Assembly (NCBI GenBank): GCA_032718475.1
Contig: JAUCBJ010003388.1
Location: 1 to 64,000 of the forward strand
Length of the DNA: 64,000 nt
Direction: 5' to 3'
Origin: Nemertoderma westbladi
Taxonomy: Eukaryota > Xenacoelomorpha > Nemertodermatida > Nemertodermatidae
Shown: positions 41,222-51,845 of the stretch, one piece after another
Layout: the number at the start of each line of letters is the position of its first letter
Position numbering within the stretch: the first letter of the stretch is position 1
Translations under genes and position numbers: made by a program
The notes under the pieces: model-generated
What the model was told of the DNA's origin: nothing
Seen by the model: only the letters and a program-made list of their open reading frames with translations
The model's database searches: none

Positions 41222-41887
41222 AATAAGAGACACAATTTACCGGTCCTACGAATTACCCAAAAAAAACACAAAAATTTAAAATACCCAAAAATACACACAA
41301 AAAAAAACACAAAAATTTACCCAAAAAAACACAAAAAACACAATAAAACACAATATTACCCAAAAAACTTACCCAAAATGACAAAAATAATTTATATCCT
41401 AAAGGGTTCAGGGTTGGAAAAATAAGACTGTATAACCTGTGTTCTTTGGTTATCGTTTATTGTTTTGGTTAGAAAAGCCTGCTACTGTAACCTGCTCCTT
41501 TCCATTAATTAAGAAATCTGATTTTGTATGCTGTCTGGCAGTATGGGTGGGTAGGCTTACCAGTAAACCGGTGGCAGTAGGTCATTAAAGGAATCTTCAA
41601 ATGAACAAAATGTAATAGGCCTATTTTGAAAAAAAGGTGAATATTGAAAACTGAAAAGTGAATCTCTTCTTACAATTAACCTAAATCTTATTGTAGATAC
41701 ATTGTTTATGACAAACATTTTTTTTTGTCTTTTTGGGTAGTTTTTTTGGGTAGGCCTAATATTGTGTTTTTTTGTGTAATTATTTATTTGTATTTTTTTG
41801 TGTTTTTTTGCGTATTTTTGTGTTTTTTTTGGGTAATATTGTGTTTTTTTGGGTAATTCGTAGGACCCAATAAGAGACACAATTTAC
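41222..41887. mobile_element. TIR element with A-rich arms and 19-bp flanking repeats
   Basis: Element 41,241-41,868 starts (C)GGTCCTACGAATTACCC and ends with the reverse complement. The arms extend about 140 bp as ACCCAAAAAAACACAA-type repeats. It is flanked by identical 19-bp direct repeats AATAAGAGACACAATTTAC (41,222-41,240 and 41,869-41,887). The interior carries a reverse copy of the short interspersed motif (41,452-41,503). No transposase. The flank length fits no common cut-and-paste superfamily. Confidence 0.75.
41452..41503 (-). repeat. Short interspersed motif, copy 6
   Basis: Reverse orientation: GGAAAGGAGCAGGTTACAG, AGGCTTTTCT, then AACCAAAACAATAAACGAT. Lies inside the TIR element. 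Confidence 0.75.
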
Positions 41888-42639
41888 TGTGCTGGTCCTA
41901 TGAGGTGGGTTGGGTGGCCATATCTGAGTGGGAGATACAAGACAACGAGAGGCAATCTTGCCTTGCATATGACACTGTAACAGACCAGTGGTAGGCCTAC
42001 CGCTACCTCTCCCAGTCTCCTGTTCCTTCCTACCCCGATTGCCGATAATGCAGATATGCCATTTTGTAAAAATAATATGAATTACACTTTTAAATTCACA
42101 AAAGGCCGTTCCTAGATGACCTGCTTGGCTTGGTTTGGCATTAGGAAACAATTTTTTTATTTTTTATTGTTAAATTTCTGGATTACTTAATGCTCGTCTA
42201 TGGATGAGCTGTAAGTAATTCACCTATTTATTTATCTCTCTCGCTGTCTTGGTTACTATTAATATCAGAGTGTATTATTAACTTTTCTTGTTGCAGTTAC
42301 CGGTACCGGTACCTAATATAGGAAATTACCTAATATAAGGTAGAATGGAACTCTAGCTAGAATGTTCGTCAAAATTATTATTTTTATAATTATATTAAAA
42401 ATAGGCCTAGTTCAAAATTAGTAGGCCCTATATTAGCTAGTTTTTTATTTTTAAATTATTATTCTAGAACATGTTTGCTGGTATATAAAAATGTTCCAGA
42501 ATTTTTCTGTAACCTTTTTAAGAGGTTAGAACATAGTTCTAGAACTTTAGTATATAATAGCGAAAATGTTCGTGAATCGTGAACGAAACATACAAATATA
42601 AGAAATGACCAATATTATATCTTGTTAAGTAATCAATAA

Positions 42640-42820
42640 ATTTAACATGAACACAACATATTATATTGTGTATAATGTTCCTTTATCTCACTTCGGTCCC
42701 TCGTTTTAATATTTCACTCACTCGCTTCGCCCGTTAGTGTAAATATTAACACTCTGGACCGGCGTGAGATCAAGTGCTATATATATACATTATACACAAT
42801 AACACAATACAATAAATAGT
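42640..42820. repeat. Small foldback sequence
   Basis: TTGTGTATAATG (~42,665) and CATTATACACAA (~42,789) are inverted, with TCTCAC/GTGAGA and AATATTT/AAATATT pairs inside. It is MITE-like, without a clear target duplication. The flanking 41,888-43,082 holds no gene. Confidence 0.45.
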
Positions 42821-43404
42821 TATTAAAAGTTCGTAACTCACAGCTAATATCCAGTGAGGCTTTGTGGAATTTTCATAAAATAGCTCTTTTTTTTTGCTAC
42901 AGCTACGCAAACAGGCCTTGTCCCAGTTTCCCTAATACAATAAATTGCTTTTGGTCAGTTGTCAGCCAGCTAGGATATTCTAGCAACCAAGGATTTATAT
43001 ACTAGGCAATAGGCATAGCAGAGCAGACTACTTCCCCAATGTACCGACCGACAATCCATTTCTATAATCATTGAAAAAAACAGTTTCTATTAGGGATGTG
43101 GCGAATGTCCGCATCCGCGGATATCTGCATGATTTTTCGCATCCGCATTCGCATCCGCACCCATGGCATGCGGATGTTACATGCACTATTCAAGCATTCT
43201 GTCTGAAAGCCCAGCAACCACTCAATTAAATTTTCAATATATAATAATTACTTTTTCCCTTATGAAATTTTTTTGATTTTATCTTAAAATTATCAAAGTA
43301 TAAAATATCAAAATTATTTCTTACTACTTATTTCTTATATCAACTTGGCCAGATGTAAAATAAACTGCTGTACTGTATTATGCCAGGACCTAATGTCCCA
43401 AGAC

Positions 43405-44513
43405 TTAACCCTTCCCCGGTAACGTGGGGTAAAATAATACCCCAAGGGGATTAATTTTGATATTTTTCGACAATCTCTCATATTATTTATGTCCAGCTTC
43501 ATAGTATCTTCCAAAAAACTTGTAATCTAACGATTGTGTGGGTCAAACCCATAAAATTTTGTTTATGAAAAATGTTATGGGCCTTTAATTTGAAAACAAC
43601 TTAGTTAGGTAAGATGGGGTATAAAAATACCCCATAACGTTATGGTGCTGGTTTAGTGGTACTTTGTGACTCATTTTGGTGTCATTGGAACCACAATGGT
43701 CAATTTAGTTGTACTAGACTGCTAGACAGCTAGAGGCATTTTTAACTTTGACTTTTAAGACCAAATTATCAGTATTATGAAGCTACTGTATTCTGGTATT
43801 GTGTATGGCCTGTATTTCACAAGCCAAGACTTCGGCCTAATCGCGATATGCGATAGATTGCTAAGTAAGTATACTGGTATATGTGAATACTTCTTATTGT
43901 AGGCTTTCTTAGTGGTGTTCTGTCCTTTTGGGTCTCATTTATGGGTTCATTGTAACTGCAATAATGTATAATTTAGTTGGACAATAATCACATTTAATGA
44001 CCAAATCATCAGTACTTTTGCAGTCATGGTGTAAATTTCATATTACAATTCAAGATTTTCTGCTATTGCGAGGTGATATAGGGCCTATCTGTATATATAT
44101 ATATATTTCACCTTGTTGACTTTTAGTGGTGGTATTTGACTCATTTTATGCTTCTTGGAACTGCAATGGTATACTTGACCCATAACACCACTAAAAAACC
44201 TAAAATGAGAAACACTCTCACACAGCTAATGCTTCACTATGATAGTATCTTGTTGCAAAACGCCCCATCGCGACGTTAACGATGATCGCGATTGTAGTGG
44301 GATAACTTTTGTGGCATTGAGCGTTGGGTAGACTTCAACCAAATTGAAAAAACAAATTCACAACTTATTTTTTCACCATTTGGCAAATTCTGGGAGGGGA
44401 TTGCAAGTGTTTTTCTGTTTAATGTTACTTAAAATGTCTTATCAATTTGGGGTATAAAAATACCCCACGTTACCGGTGAAGGATAATTTTTTACCATACC
44501 GGGGCAGGGTTAA
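43405..44513. mobile_element. piggyBac-type MITE nested in the hAT element
   Basis: Bounded by TTAA at 43,405-43,408 and 44,510-44,513. Termini are CCCTTCCCCGG and the inverted CCCTGCCCCGG, each followed by a CGGTAACGTGGGGTA block. Further TGGGGTATAAAAATACCCCA hairpins lie inside. No coding capacity. Confidence 0.8.
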
Positions 44514-44539
44514 TGACGCAGGCCAGGACCCAACGACCG

Positions 44540-44940
44540 ACGTGTAAGTTTGTCTGTCTGTCTGTAAGTCTATCTGTCTGTCGGACTCAAAGACATACAT
44601 AGATACAGACAATCAAGATGCTGTCAAAAGTAAAAACTGACATCGGAAATAAGTTCGCCCCCCTCATAGACATATTTTGATGATGTTATGTGATTTTGTT
44701 TATTGTTTGACCGACATACAAACAGACAGACAAACAAACTGACTGACAGACAGACAGACATACCAAGAAACAGGCAGTCAAGATGCTGTCAAAAGTAAAA
44801 ACTGACATCGGAAATGAGTTTGCCGACCTGGAAAACCCCCATAGGCATATTTTGGTGAGGTTAAATGATTTTGTTTATTTTTTGACCGACAAAACAGACA
44901 GACAAAAAGACAGACAGACATTTAGACAGTTTCTGTAAGA
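44540..44940. repeat. ~175-bp direct duplication with CTGT/CAGA runs
   Basis: Two copies contain TCAAGATGCTGTCAAAAGTA and AACTGACATCGGAAAT, near 44,616 and 44,780. Each is flanked by (CAGA)n and GATTTTGTTTATT words. It lies in the right half of the hAT element. Confidence 0.7.
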
Positions 44941-45594
44941 GGAGCAACCTTAGAAGTTTGATTTTGTGTGTACCAGTGTGTGTACACGTACATTCTTGTA
45001 CACTATACAGTATACACTAATTCTCGACGGGAACAATATAAAAAATTATTGTTGTTATTGTTTTGTTATATTATGTCCCATTCTGTTCTATAACCTTAGA
45101 CTCTTGTTAGTTTATTAATATAAGATTAGAATATAATATTAAAATGCTGGTATAACCTTGATGTAAAAGAGAGGCCAGGCAAAAATATATGTTTTAATAG
45201 ACATCCGCATCCGCATCCGTGCGGATGTCATCTCAGACATTTGCATCCGCGGATGTTAAAAATATGACATTCGCAACATCCCTAGTTTCTACGTACCGGT
45301 AGGCATTCGAATTTGAATACAATTTGTTGCTATATAAATCAATGTTACCAAGGGAAACATGAAACAACAATAACCGGTTTCTTATCCGTTTACTTTTTCT
45401 CCACTCCAGATACCCAGAGACATGGTATAATGAGATCACGTGCCAGAAACGCTTTTTCTCGTTAGCTGCAACTCATAAGCAGGTTATTATCGGGCTAATT
45501 GTCGCAGAGGTCAAAGGAAAATCTAAAATGAATAAAGAGGTATGTTAAATTTACAGAATTAATTAGTTTATTCTTATTTGAAGGTCTTCTCGGC

Positions 45595-46604
45595 CCTACC
45601 TCCCGGCTCCCTACCCGGCCCTCCCTCCTCGGCCCTCCCTCCCGGCTCCCTACTCGGCCGTCCCTCCCGGATCCCTACTCGGCCCTCCCTCCTGGCTCCC
45701 TTCTCGGCCCTCCCTCCCGGCTCCCTTCTCGGCCCTCCCTTCCGGCTCCCTTCCGGATCCCTACTCGGCCCTCCCTCCCGGCTCCCTTCTCGGCCCTCCC
45801 TCCCGGCTCCCTTCTCGGCCCTCCCTTCCGGCTCCCTACTCGGCCCTCCCTCCTGGCTCCCTTCTCGTTCCTCCCTCCCGGCTCCCGTCTCGGCCCTCTC
45901 TCCCGGCTCCATTCTCGGCCCTCCCCACCGGCTCCCTACTCGGCCCTCCCTCCCGGCTCCCTACTCGGCCCTCCTTCCTCGGCCCTCCCTCCCGGCTCCC
46001 TTCCGGATCCCTACTCGGCCCTCCCTCCCGGCTCCCTTCTCGGCCCTCCCTCCCGGCTCCCTTCTCGGCCCTCCCTTCCGGCTCCCTACTCGGCCCTCCC
46101 TCCCGGCTCCCTTCTCGTTCCTCCCTCCCGGCTCCCGTCTCGACCCTCTCTCCCTGCTCCATTCTCGGCCCTCCCTCCCGGCTCCCTACTCGGCCCTCCC
46201 TCCCGGCTCCCTACTCGGCCCTCCCTCCCGGATCCCTACTCAGCCCTCCCTCCTGGCTCCCTTCTCGGCCCTCCCTCCCGGCTCCCTTCCGGATCCCTAC
46301 TCGGCCCTCCCTCCCGGCTCCCTTCTCGGCCCTCCCTCCCGGCTCCCTTCTCGGCCCTCCCTTCCGGCTCCCTACTCGGCCCTCCCTCCCGGCTCCCTGC
46401 TCGTTCCTCCCTCCCGGCTCCCGTCTCGACCCTCTCTCCCGGCTCCATTCTCGGCCCTCCCTCCCGGCTCCCTACTCGGCCCTCCCTCCCGGCTCCCTAC
46501 TCGGCCCTCCCTCCCGGATCCCTACTCGGCCCTCCCTCCCGGCTCCCTTCTCGTTCCTCCCTCCCGGCTCCCGTCTCGGCCCTCTCTCCCGGCTCCATTC
46601 TCGG
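45595..46604. repeat. 25-bp CT-rich minisatellite
   Basis: About 40 units of TCGGCCCTCCCTCCCGGCTC plus CCTAC/CCTTC, with higher-order blocks containing TTCCGGATCC and CTCGTTCC variants. The unit length is not a multiple of 3, and the absence of stops leaves long frames on both strands (25-residue period, LPPGSLLGPPSR-like). I treat these as artefacts. Confidence 0.92.
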
Positions 46605-46811
46605 TGTTAAAATTCACAATATAACCTTTCAAAACTGCCAACATATCTTCCAATAATAGATATATATAATTAACAACACAAACAACCTTCAGACACCACC
46701 ACCACCAAAAAGCCAAATAACCGATAGGTCCGGTACCGGTACCTAATATCTTATACATGGTAACAAGTTATTGTCGTTAGGTCCTAATATATATATATTC
46801 ACATATTCACA
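46605..46811 (-). repeat. Copia 3' LTR (left on plus strand)
   Basis: 207 bp, TGTTAAAATTC to ATTCACA, containing GGTCCGGTACCGGTACC and an AT run. It abuts the CT-rich minisatellite. Confidence 0.9.
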
Positions 46812-46827
46812 TTCATCTTAGTTTTTT

Positions 46828-49800
46828 TTAAGGATATTTCATTGTCTCGTCAGAGTACCATATGCCAGTGTTTATGATTTCCCAAAGCATGAACCCACTA
46901 ATGTTCTTTGTGAGACAATCAGCTAGCTGAAGCTTAGTTGATACGAACCGTACAGTTATGTTATTCTCCATCATTTCTCTCAGAGCCCCCAAGTCCACAC
47001 GAAGTCGTTTTTCAGATACTTTACTATTACCCATCTTTAAATGTTCATAAAGACTCATTGAGTCAGTATTCAATCGCTTTCCTTCTATATCAACTTTCAT
47101 TTCACAAAGAATATTTGAAATAAATAGTAAGGTATCCATACCATCCGCAGCTGCAAGAGTCTCTGTTGCGAAGGTCGATCGAGCTACCCGTCTAATTTTC
47201 TTAGACTGCCACGTCACTATATTGAAAACATTTCCTGCAGACAAAGCTAATATTAAGCCACCTTGACTGCTTCCATTACTGCCTGTACCAAAACTACTAT
47301 CTGTGTAGCATTCCAGGACCGGATTTGTTTGAAATCTTTTATAAATAATTTTCGATGGTACAAAAGCCTTGGCTCTTCTCAATAACTTATTAGCTTCCTT
47401 CAAAGAACGCACAGTAGCAACATTGAGTATAGACATAATATTTGAAACGCCATAAGATAGATCTGGTCTTGTCTGGGTTGCTAACCATTGCAGTTCACCA
47501 ATGAGGCTTCTTAGTTCTTTAATTTCCCCTGCTTCCAATAAACTTTCATCAGGCCTGTCTGGAATTTTTATTTGGCACACCTTATCCAAATAATCCACTT
47601 GTGACACATGTATTTCGAAGGCATCTGACACATTGCTACTATCTGGATGAACCCATATATCTAGTCCACAAAACTTTAAATGTGATGAGGTATTTTCTGA
47701 TCCAACCAATAACTTCATTTTTATCTGATCTATGACATTAACTTCAAAGTCTCTCGAACCACCATAAATGAAATCATCCACATGAATATAAATAACTCCC
47801 TGAAGTTCATTATCTTTCATGTACATAAATAAACATGGGTCTACTTTACACTGTATCAAATCACAACATTCTGCGAACACACTAGTAACTTTTTCGAAGA
47901 AATTACGAGGCGAATCTGACAAACCATCAGCTGCCTTTAGCAATTTCCAGCATTTTCCTTTTGGAACATTTGCTTCTACTGGCGGTTTCACATATACATT
48001 TCTATTCAGAGGACTTTGTAAAAATGCTCTCTTTATATCCATCATTTTTGGCCGCCATTTAAAAGAAGGAAACATGGATAATATTAATCGTAAAATTCCT
48101 TTGTCAATAGTCGGTGATAATGTTGTAACGATATCAGTTTTATTATCTTCGAACCCCCTAATCACCAATCTAGCTTTTATATATTTCTCACCATCAGTGC
48201 CTTTCTCTTTTTCAGTTATCACAAACCTTGATGAAATTAATGGATTTGTGTCCTTTGTAATATCTACCTCCTCTGTAACTTTGAAATCCTTCCAATTTTG
48301 TAATTCCTTCTCCTTCGCTTCTATTACTATTGAAGGATCAATATCTTTGATATATTTTTCCGATGAAATCATAACTTCATCAACTCCAAACACCTTTGGT
48401 GGCTGCCTAGTACGTTGAGAACGATTCATTATTTGATCAATATTATCAAACACCTTAGAATCAATTTTTAAATTATTCACCTCTCTAGCTGATATTATAT
48501 TTTTCTCTCTTCCAGTATTTTCTAATCTTTCTATGTTTCCCTGATTATCATCTGATTCAATGTTATTATTAGTAATGGAATCATCCTCAGGCTTGTTGTC
48601 ATTTTTCTCAATATTCATGAAATTATATCTGACATCTTTAATCTGATTTGTCTCAGTTGGATTAACATGATCCTTACTACTATCATATTTGTCTTGAACT
48701 TCAATACTATGGTAATCATCACACATGTCATCTTGGCTACAATCATCTTCCTTATCAGTTTCACAACTTTTTCTGAGATGGATCCTATGGACTCTAATAA
48801 CATTAACCCCATGCTTTACCAATACAGTTGGACCATCTCTCCCTATTATAACACCTGGACCTTTCCATCCTCTCTTCTCTTTTGACACATCATCCCTCCA
48901 ATAATACACAAATTTTCCAGTCGAGAAAATTTCATTGGAGGTGGTAACCTTATGGGACAAAGCTGATTTAACTCTTTTGCTAGCTTCTGCTGATATATAA
49001 GCACTTCTAGTGGCATAAAGAGAATTCAGTTGTTTCCTAATAGGATCATCCCAACCCTCCCCCTTACTGATACTAACTGCATCTAACACATCTTCTTGAA
49101 CTAATGGTACCTTTGGATTACGACCGAACACTCTTTGACTGGGTGAGAACCCATCAGTATCAAATAAACAGTTTTTGGCATATATGGCATAGTCTAGAGC
49201 TAGACTAACAGAAATTGACTTATCTGATAAAACTGTTTTTGACAGTGTTTCTTTAAGTAAACCATTATGACGTTCGCAAATTCCATTGCTGAATGGTGAA
49301 TATGCAGCTGTAGACACATCCTTGCAATCAAATTTTTGTTCCAACAGCCTAAAGAGATGGGATGTAAATTCTCCACCATTATCATGAAAAAAATTTGATG
49401 GTGGCCCAAAAACACTTATCCATCGTTTACATATTGCAGCAATAATGCTTTCAGAATACTTGTCCTTTACAAATTGTGCAGCTGAATACCTGGTAGCTAT
49501 GTCGATGATATTCAATATGATAAACTTCTTATTATCATTTGGATTGATCCATTCAGTTAGATCAATAGCTATTAAACTGTTAAATGTCTCAGCTAGAGGT
49601 AAACATACTTTTGGTTTTGGTTTTGGCTGTTTATATGAGGCACATACATCACATTTCTCACAAACATTTTCAATTCTCCGTTTTAATTCACTTAAATTTT
49701 CAATTTTTATTGCCTCTCCACTATTAGTCAACAATCTCTTTAATCGTTCAGCAGAAGCATGTCCAAATTGACAATGTAATTTCTTTGCAACAGAATCATA

Positions 49801-50883
49801 TGATTTTTCTGTAATAATGTCCATATTTGATTCAGCAATGAAAATTATATTATCATTCTCACAATCATTGTTTTGGGCATCATCACTTACATTTCTTGTA
49901 TGTGTAGTATTGGTATTTAGAACTGGTACAACCAGATGACCTTGCTCTGTTGATTCCAGTTTCCGCCAATCACTCTGTATATAAGCCATTTTCCTTTTGA
50001 AATCCAATATTACACCTAGAGCTTCACAGCTTTTACGACTAAATAACAGTGGCAACAATCCAGGTATCACATCTATATTCAAATAAAACCGCTTACCATA
50101 TATATATACTGGTAACTTCGATGAAAAGACAGCACTTCTTAATCCGCCATGTCCGAATTTATAAACTGAATTCGATGGAAATTCTTCAGGTGAGACATGA
50201 AAATCATTAAACAAATGATTTTTGAACTTATTGTACCATACAGTTCCACATACAGATCTTGTAGCCGCTGAATCAATAATTGCTGACCTTTCAGAAATTA
50301 CTTTGTCATTTGTGAAGGTAACATAGGCATTTTCAATATGAAAAATATCCTCTGTATTTTCATTAACATCACGCAATACTGGACTATTAATACTGCTCAT
50401 ATTAACATACTCACTTCTATCTCCCTTAGCATTACAATTTCTGATAAAATGATATATACTACCACATCCCAAACACTTCATTGGTGTATTTGTACGTCTG
50501 TCGATTGGGTTTGGTTCACTGGGAAAATTTGATTGTCTAACATTTTTGTTGAAACCGGACCGACCGAACATATTAGAACTTTGACGTATAGGGTACGGGT
50601 ACTTTTGAAAACGTTTTGCACCTCTTTGGGTAGCTATAAATGCACATTCTAAAGCCTGCATTTTATCTTCATCTGACAAATCCTGTAACCATTTGTCATA
50701 CTCTACATTGTCAAAATCAAATACACCATCTCCACTAACATACTGGGGTGGGTTACACCCCTGACCTTTTACACAGGCTGTTTGTAATATATCCTCCTCA
50801 TCTTTACATATTTTAACAGTACTACTACTAGTTAACCTTCTGAGTGCAGACTCAACATGGACAGGGCTCACCCCCAGCCGCAC
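46828..50883 (-). CDS. pol: Copia Pol: protease, integrase, RT, RNase H
   Basis: 1,351 codons without interruption. A CCHC knuckle (C137, C140, H145, C150), protease IIDSAATRSVCG (D204), an integrase zinc region (H370, H374, C411, C414) and integrase triad D441, D501, E537 (D-x59-D-x35-E, ICERHNGLLKE) follow in order. A GKFVYYWR...GPGVIIGRDG tail and a charged linker come next. The reverse transcriptase has MDIKRAFLQ (D949) and YIHVDDF (D1036, D1037). RNase H has ECYTDSSFG, ATETLAAADG and KLQLADCLTK. All catalytic residues are present. The ORF opens at a GTG within the end of Gag, one base out of its frame, so expression needs a frame change or is disrupted in this copy. Confidence 0.95.
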   Translation of the reverse strand: MRLGVSPVHVESALRRLTSSSTVKICKDEEDILQTACVKGQGCNPPQYVSGDGVFDFDNVEYDKWLQDLSDEDKMQALECAFIATQRGAKRFQKYPYPIRQSSNMFGRSGFNKNVRQSNFPSEPNPIDRRTNTPMKCLGCGSIYHFIRNCNAKGDRSEYVNMSSINSPVLRDVNENTEDIFHIENAYVTFTNDKVISERSAIIDSAATRSVCGTVWYNKFKNHLFNDFHVSPEEFPSNSVYKFGHGGLRSAVFSSKLPVYIYGKRFYLNIDVIPGLLPLLFSRKSCEALGVILDFKRKMAYIQSDWRKLESTEQGHLVVPVLNTNTTHTRNVSDDAQNNDCENDNIIFIAESNMDIITEKSYDSVAKKLHCQFGHASAERLKRLLTNSGEAIKIENLSELKRRIENVCEKCDVCASYKQPKPKPKVCLPLAETFNSLIAIDLTEWINPNDNKKFIILNIIDIATRYSAAQFVKDKYSESIIAAICKRWISVFGPPSNFFHDNGGEFTSHLFRLLEQKFDCKDVSTAAYSPFSNGICERHNGLLKETLSKTVLSDKSISVSLALDYAIYAKNCLFDTDGFSPSQRVFGRNPKVPLVQEDVLDAVSISKGEGWDDPIRKQLNSLYATRSAYISAEASKRVKSALSHKVTTSNEIFSTGKFVYYWRDDVSKEKRGWKGPGVIIGRDGPTVLVKHGVNVIRVHRIHLRKSCETDKEDDCSQDDMCDDYHSIEVQDKYDSSKDHVNPTETNQIKDVRYNFMNIEKNDNKPEDDSITNNNIESDDNQGNIERLENTGREKNIISAREVNNLKIDSKVFDNIDQIMNRSQRTRQPPKVFGVDEVMISSEKYIKDIDPSIVIEAKEKELQNWKDFKVTEEVDITKDTNPLISSRFVITEKEKGTDGEKYIKARLVIRGFEDNKTDIVTTLSPTIDKGILRLILSMFPSFKWRPKMMDIKRAFLQSPLNRNVYVKPPVEANVPKGKCWKLLKAADGLSDSPRNFFEKVTSVFAECCDLIQCKVDPCLFMYMKDNELQGVIYIHVDDFIYGGSRDFEVNVIDQIKMKLLVGSENTSSHLKFCGLDIWVHPDSSNVSDAFEIHVSQVDYLDKVCQIKIPDRPDESLLEAGEIKELRSLIGELQWLATQTRPDLSYGVSNIMSILNVATVRSLKEANKLLRRAKAFVPSKIIYKRFQTNPVLECYTDSSFGTGSNGSSQGGLILALSAGNVFNIVTWQSKKIRRVARSTFATETLAAADGMDTLLFISNILCEMKVDIEGKRLNTDSMSLYEHLKMGNSKVSEKRLRVDLGALREMMENNITVRFVSTKLQLADCLTKNISGFMLWEIINTGIWYSDETMKYP

Positions 50884-51361
50884 TCATTGCTACTGTCAAC
50901 ACCAGCAGCCTTTGATCTTTACTCAGCCCAGCACTATCCAACAACATATATGCAAAAGTTGTTTCACTAACTTCTACATGAAACAATTTTGCTTCCTTCC
51001 TTAACCTTGAGAACTGACTACAGTATTCTTGATAATTTATAGTAGCTGTTTTAGTATATTGTTTTAATTTTAACCATACCTCATATCCTTGTGTCTGCTC
51101 ATCTTTCATATATAGTTTATCCAGTTCCGCAATAACATTAGGTAGGCCTTCACTGCAACTGAGTTGGTTGTCGTCCATTGCCACGCAAGTTGATCGTGCA
51201 TCACCTTCCAATGCCGACAGTATAACTTCATAAGCCTGATTCTTCTTATCTACCGTTGTCACTTTAGACCACATCAGAGTTAATTTAACCCATTCCTTGT
51301 AGTTGCTATCTTTTTCTAGTTTAGGCGGCTTTCGCCTAAAATCGCCCCCACCAGTAGCCAT
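50852..51361 (-). CDS. gag: Copia Gag (UBN2-like)
   Basis: 169 codons from ATG (MATGGGDFRRKPPKLEKDSN). It matches the Copia Gag/UBN2 fold in outline: YKEWVKLTLMWSKV, ILSALEGDARSTCVAM, ELDKLYMKDEQTQGYEVWLK, and a KDQRLLVLTVAMS end that normally continues into ESALRR. Here the frame ends in CPC-stop while ESALRRL is read in the +1 frame from 50,883. The overlap (50,852-50,883) contains a GGGGG run. Either a single-base change or programmed +1 recoding links them. Confidence 0.85.
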   Translation of the reverse strand: MATGGGDFRRKPPKLEKDSNYKEWVKLTLMWSKVTTVDKKNQAYEVILSALEGDARSTCVAMDDNQLSCSEGLPNVIAELDKLYMKDEQTQGYEVWLKLKQYTKTATINYQEYCSQFSRLRKEAKLFHVEVSETTFAYMLLDSAGLSKDQRLLVLTVAMSAAGGEPCPC

Positions 51362-51628
51362 AGATACCGGTATTCTAATTACCAGTAACTGAAATATCGC
51401 AGTTCTGAAATTGTTGTATTTTTATAGTATAGGCCTACCGGCAAACTACACGTGTAACGGTCCACTACCGCTAGGCCAGTCTGGGATGCCTATTGCAGTA
51501 CTGCAATATTGTTCATTTCCAATCAGTCTATACTCCAGTAGGCCCTACTCAGTTAATTATCACCTGCTATCATCAGTCTGACGCGCACCGGATCTACTGT
51601 CTCTATATTTCACTATTTATGTTATACG

Positions 51629-51639
51629 CTCTGCTACCA
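51629..51639 (-). promoter_or_regulatory. Copia primer-binding site, tRNA-iMet type
   Basis: On the minus strand, one base after the 5' LTR, TGGTAGCAGAG is complementary to the conserved 3' end of animal initiator-methionine tRNA (CTCTGCTACCA). It sets the start of minus-strand DNA synthesis. Confidence 0.75.
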
Positions 51640-51640
51640 T

Positions 51641-51845
51641 TGTTAAAATTCACAATATAACCTTTCAAAACTGCCAACATATCTTCCAATAATAGATATA
51701 TATAATTAACAACACAAACAACCTTCAGACACCACCACCACCAAAAAGCCAAATAACCGATAGGTCCGGTACCGGTACCTAATATCTTATACATGGTAAC
51801 AAGTTATTGTCGTTAGGTCCTAATATATATATTCACATATTCACA
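51641..51845 (-). repeat. Copia 5' LTR (right on plus strand)
   Basis: 205 bp, essentially identical to the left LTR. Followed directly by the 44-bp minisatellite. Confidence 0.9.

Larger units (their letters stand above)
43083..45292. mobile_element. Non-autonomous hAT-type element
   Basis: Termini TAGGGATGTGGCGAATGTC (43,091) and the inverted TAGGGATGTTGCGAATGTC (ending 45,284) are flanked by the 8-bp near-duplication GTTTCTAT / GTTTCTAC (43,083-43,090; 45,285-45,292). Both features are hallmarks of hAT elements. CATCCGCA words crowd both ends. There is no transposase. Inside are a piggyBac-type MITE and CTGT-rich tandem repeats. Confidence 0.85.
46605..51845 (-). mobile_element. Copia LTR retrotransposon (GalEA-like)
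   Basis: A complete element in reverse: LTRs of ~207 and 205 bp (TGTTAAAATTC...ATTCACA as written on the plus strand), a Gag ORF and an intact Pol ORF with protease-integrase-RT-RNaseH order, which defines Copia. Flanks are CTCGG and CTGGG, a 5-bp duplication with one mismatch. The nearly identical LTRs differ mainly in an AT dinucleotide run, so the insertion is recent. The protease motif DSAA is close to the DSAC type I associate with GalEA/CoMol Copia of marine animals. Confidence 0.92.

Noticed and set aside
45574-46624. Long Pro/Leu/Ser- and Glu/Gly/Arg-rich open frames on both strands
   Set aside because: They are produced by a 25-bp CT-rich minisatellite lacking stop codons. The period is not a multiple of three, and both strands are open.
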